DNA of 5,868 nucleotides. Origin: Bacillota bacterium (GTDB lineage Bacteria > Bacillota > Clostridia > DSM-8532). How positions within the stretch are numbered: the first letter of the stretch is position 1; each line of letters starts with the position of its first letter. This document shows, one piece after another, positions 5,536 to 5,868 of this stretch. Both the position numbers and the translations under genes were made by a program. The notes under the pieces were generated by a model. That model ran no database searches. It was not told the DNA's origin and was given only the letters and a program-made list of their open reading frames with translations. The stretch spans positions 1 to 5,868 of the forward strand of contig JAEXPO010000026.1 in assembly GCA_023446675.1 (NCBI GenBank), read 5' to 3'.

Positions 5536-5868
5536 GTGTGTGAGACGAAAGAAGAACCCGGGAGGGGCTGTTCCAAGCCGCATCCCGGAAAGGGCTTTGA
5601 CAGGACGCGCCGGCTCGTTTCACAGCAGCCGGACATAAAAATTCAAATCGGAGATATTCAGGTTAATGTCCTCAACGTTAATTATGAGCCTCCTGTTCCT
5701 ATGCGCTATTTTCCTCTTCACTGCCACAGCAGCTGCGAGCTTCATTTTATTCCCTACGGCAGAGGCACGCTTACGGCCAATGGTCACACCTTCCCTATCG
5801 AGCCCGGAACCTTTTATTTGACAGGCCCCGGAGTCTACCACGAGCAGTTGTCCGACGCCCTTGACCCC
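5536..5868 (+). CDS. AraC-family transcriptional regulator, N-terminal part (3' partial)
   Basis: The frame is open from just after a TGA at 5527-5529 to the window end, giving 111 residues. The only common start codons in frame are GTG at 5536 and ATG at 5701; the ATG falls inside the conserved fold, and the GTG has a good ribosome binding site. From about residue 33 the protein has the cupin-like sensor domain of AraC regulators. The region H-C-H-S-S-C-E-L-H-F-I is followed by G-R-G-T-L-T, the P-I-E-P-G-T-F-Y-L turn, and G-P-G-V-Y-H-E-Q. This is the classic N-terminal ligand-binding jelly roll; the DNA-binding domain lies beyond the window. The first 32 residues are Arg/Lys/Pro-rich and match nothing I recognise, so the true start is not certain. 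It is divergent from GH130 across the repeat array and may regulate it and itself (inference). Confidence 0.83.
   Translation, partial: MCETKEEPGRGCSKPHPGKGFDRTRRLVSQQPDIKIQIGDIQVNVLNVNYEPPVPMRYFPLHCHSSCELHFIPYGRGTLTANGHTFPIEPGTFYLTGPGVYHEQLSDALDP
5558..5588. other. GC-rich stem-loop in the 5' end of the second AraC gene
   Basis: CCGGGA (5558-5563) pairs with TCCCGG (5583-5588). Nested inside, GGCT (5566-5569) pairs with AGCC (5576-5579) around a 6-base loop. It lies within the predicted first codons of the regulator, so it may be a translation-affecting mRNA structure or simply a result of GC-rich codons. Confidence 0.4.
5610..5632. other. Second stem-loop in the 5' end of the second AraC gene
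   Basis: CCGGCT (5610-5615) pairs with AGCCGG (5627-5632) around an 11-base loop, just before the recognisable AraC sensor domain begins. No T-run follows it on either strand. Confidence 0.35.

Noticed and set aside
5597..5602. Perfect TTGACA as a -35 promoter element
   Set aside because: No acceptable -10 is found at 16-18 bases (the bases at 17 are TCACAG), and it lies inside the predicted coding sequence of the regulator.
5406..5636. Minus-strand reading frame of 76 codons antisense to the second AraC start
   Set aside because: No ribosome binding site or family resemblance. It lies over a GC-rich stretch where chance open frames are likely and runs through the repeat unit.
5620..5841. 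Minus-strand reading frame of 73 codons
   Set aside because: It is the antisense shadow of the AraC sensor domain, whose + strand translation has clear family motifs.

Overview
The window looks like a carbohydrate-uptake locus from a low- to mid-GC Gram-positive bacterium, most likely a Clostridia- or Paenibacillus-type Firmicute. The signs are strong AGGAGG-like ribosome binding sites, a lipobox lipoprotein with a Ser/Thr/Pro linker, LplB/LplC-type CUT1 permeases without their own ATPase, and AraC-family regulators beside the transporter. The exact genus cannot be read from this sequence.

Layout: (1) 1-216 is the C-terminal end of an AraC-family regulator on the + strand. (2) 217-480 is a regulatory gap. 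It holds a perfect inverted repeat, several TGTCC boxes including a TTGTCCC direct repeat with 21-bp spacing, and a promoter with a perfect TATAAT. (3) 481-4247 is a three-gene + strand transporter operon: solute-binding lipoprotein, permease 1, permease 2. A strong hairpin lies between the lipoprotein and permease 1. (4) 4294-5292 on the - strand is a GH130 enzyme, probably a beta-mannoside phosphorylase, convergent with the operon. (5) 5293-5535 is a divergent intergenic region with three 38/39-bp tandem repeats and a stem-loop. (6) 5536-5868 is the start of a second AraC-family regulator on the + strand, cut by the window end.

How the parts probably work together (inference): the lipoprotein captures an oligosaccharide and the two permeases import it, powered by a shared MsmX-type ATPase encoded elsewhere. 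The cytoplasmic GH130 enzyme, which has no signal peptide, could then phosphorolyse beta-mannosidic linkages to mannose 1-phosphate. The two AraC regulators are natural candidates to control the transporter promoter and the GH130 gene through the repeats next to each. The sugar is not fixed by the sequence; a beta-mannoside is suggested only by the GH130 gene.

Nothing here is clearly a wholly new system. The most interesting parts are non-coding: the tandem repeat array with embedded AAACCG-N14-CGGTTT inverted repeats, the 21-bp-spaced boxes at the transporter promoter, and the run of hairpins around the second regulator's start.
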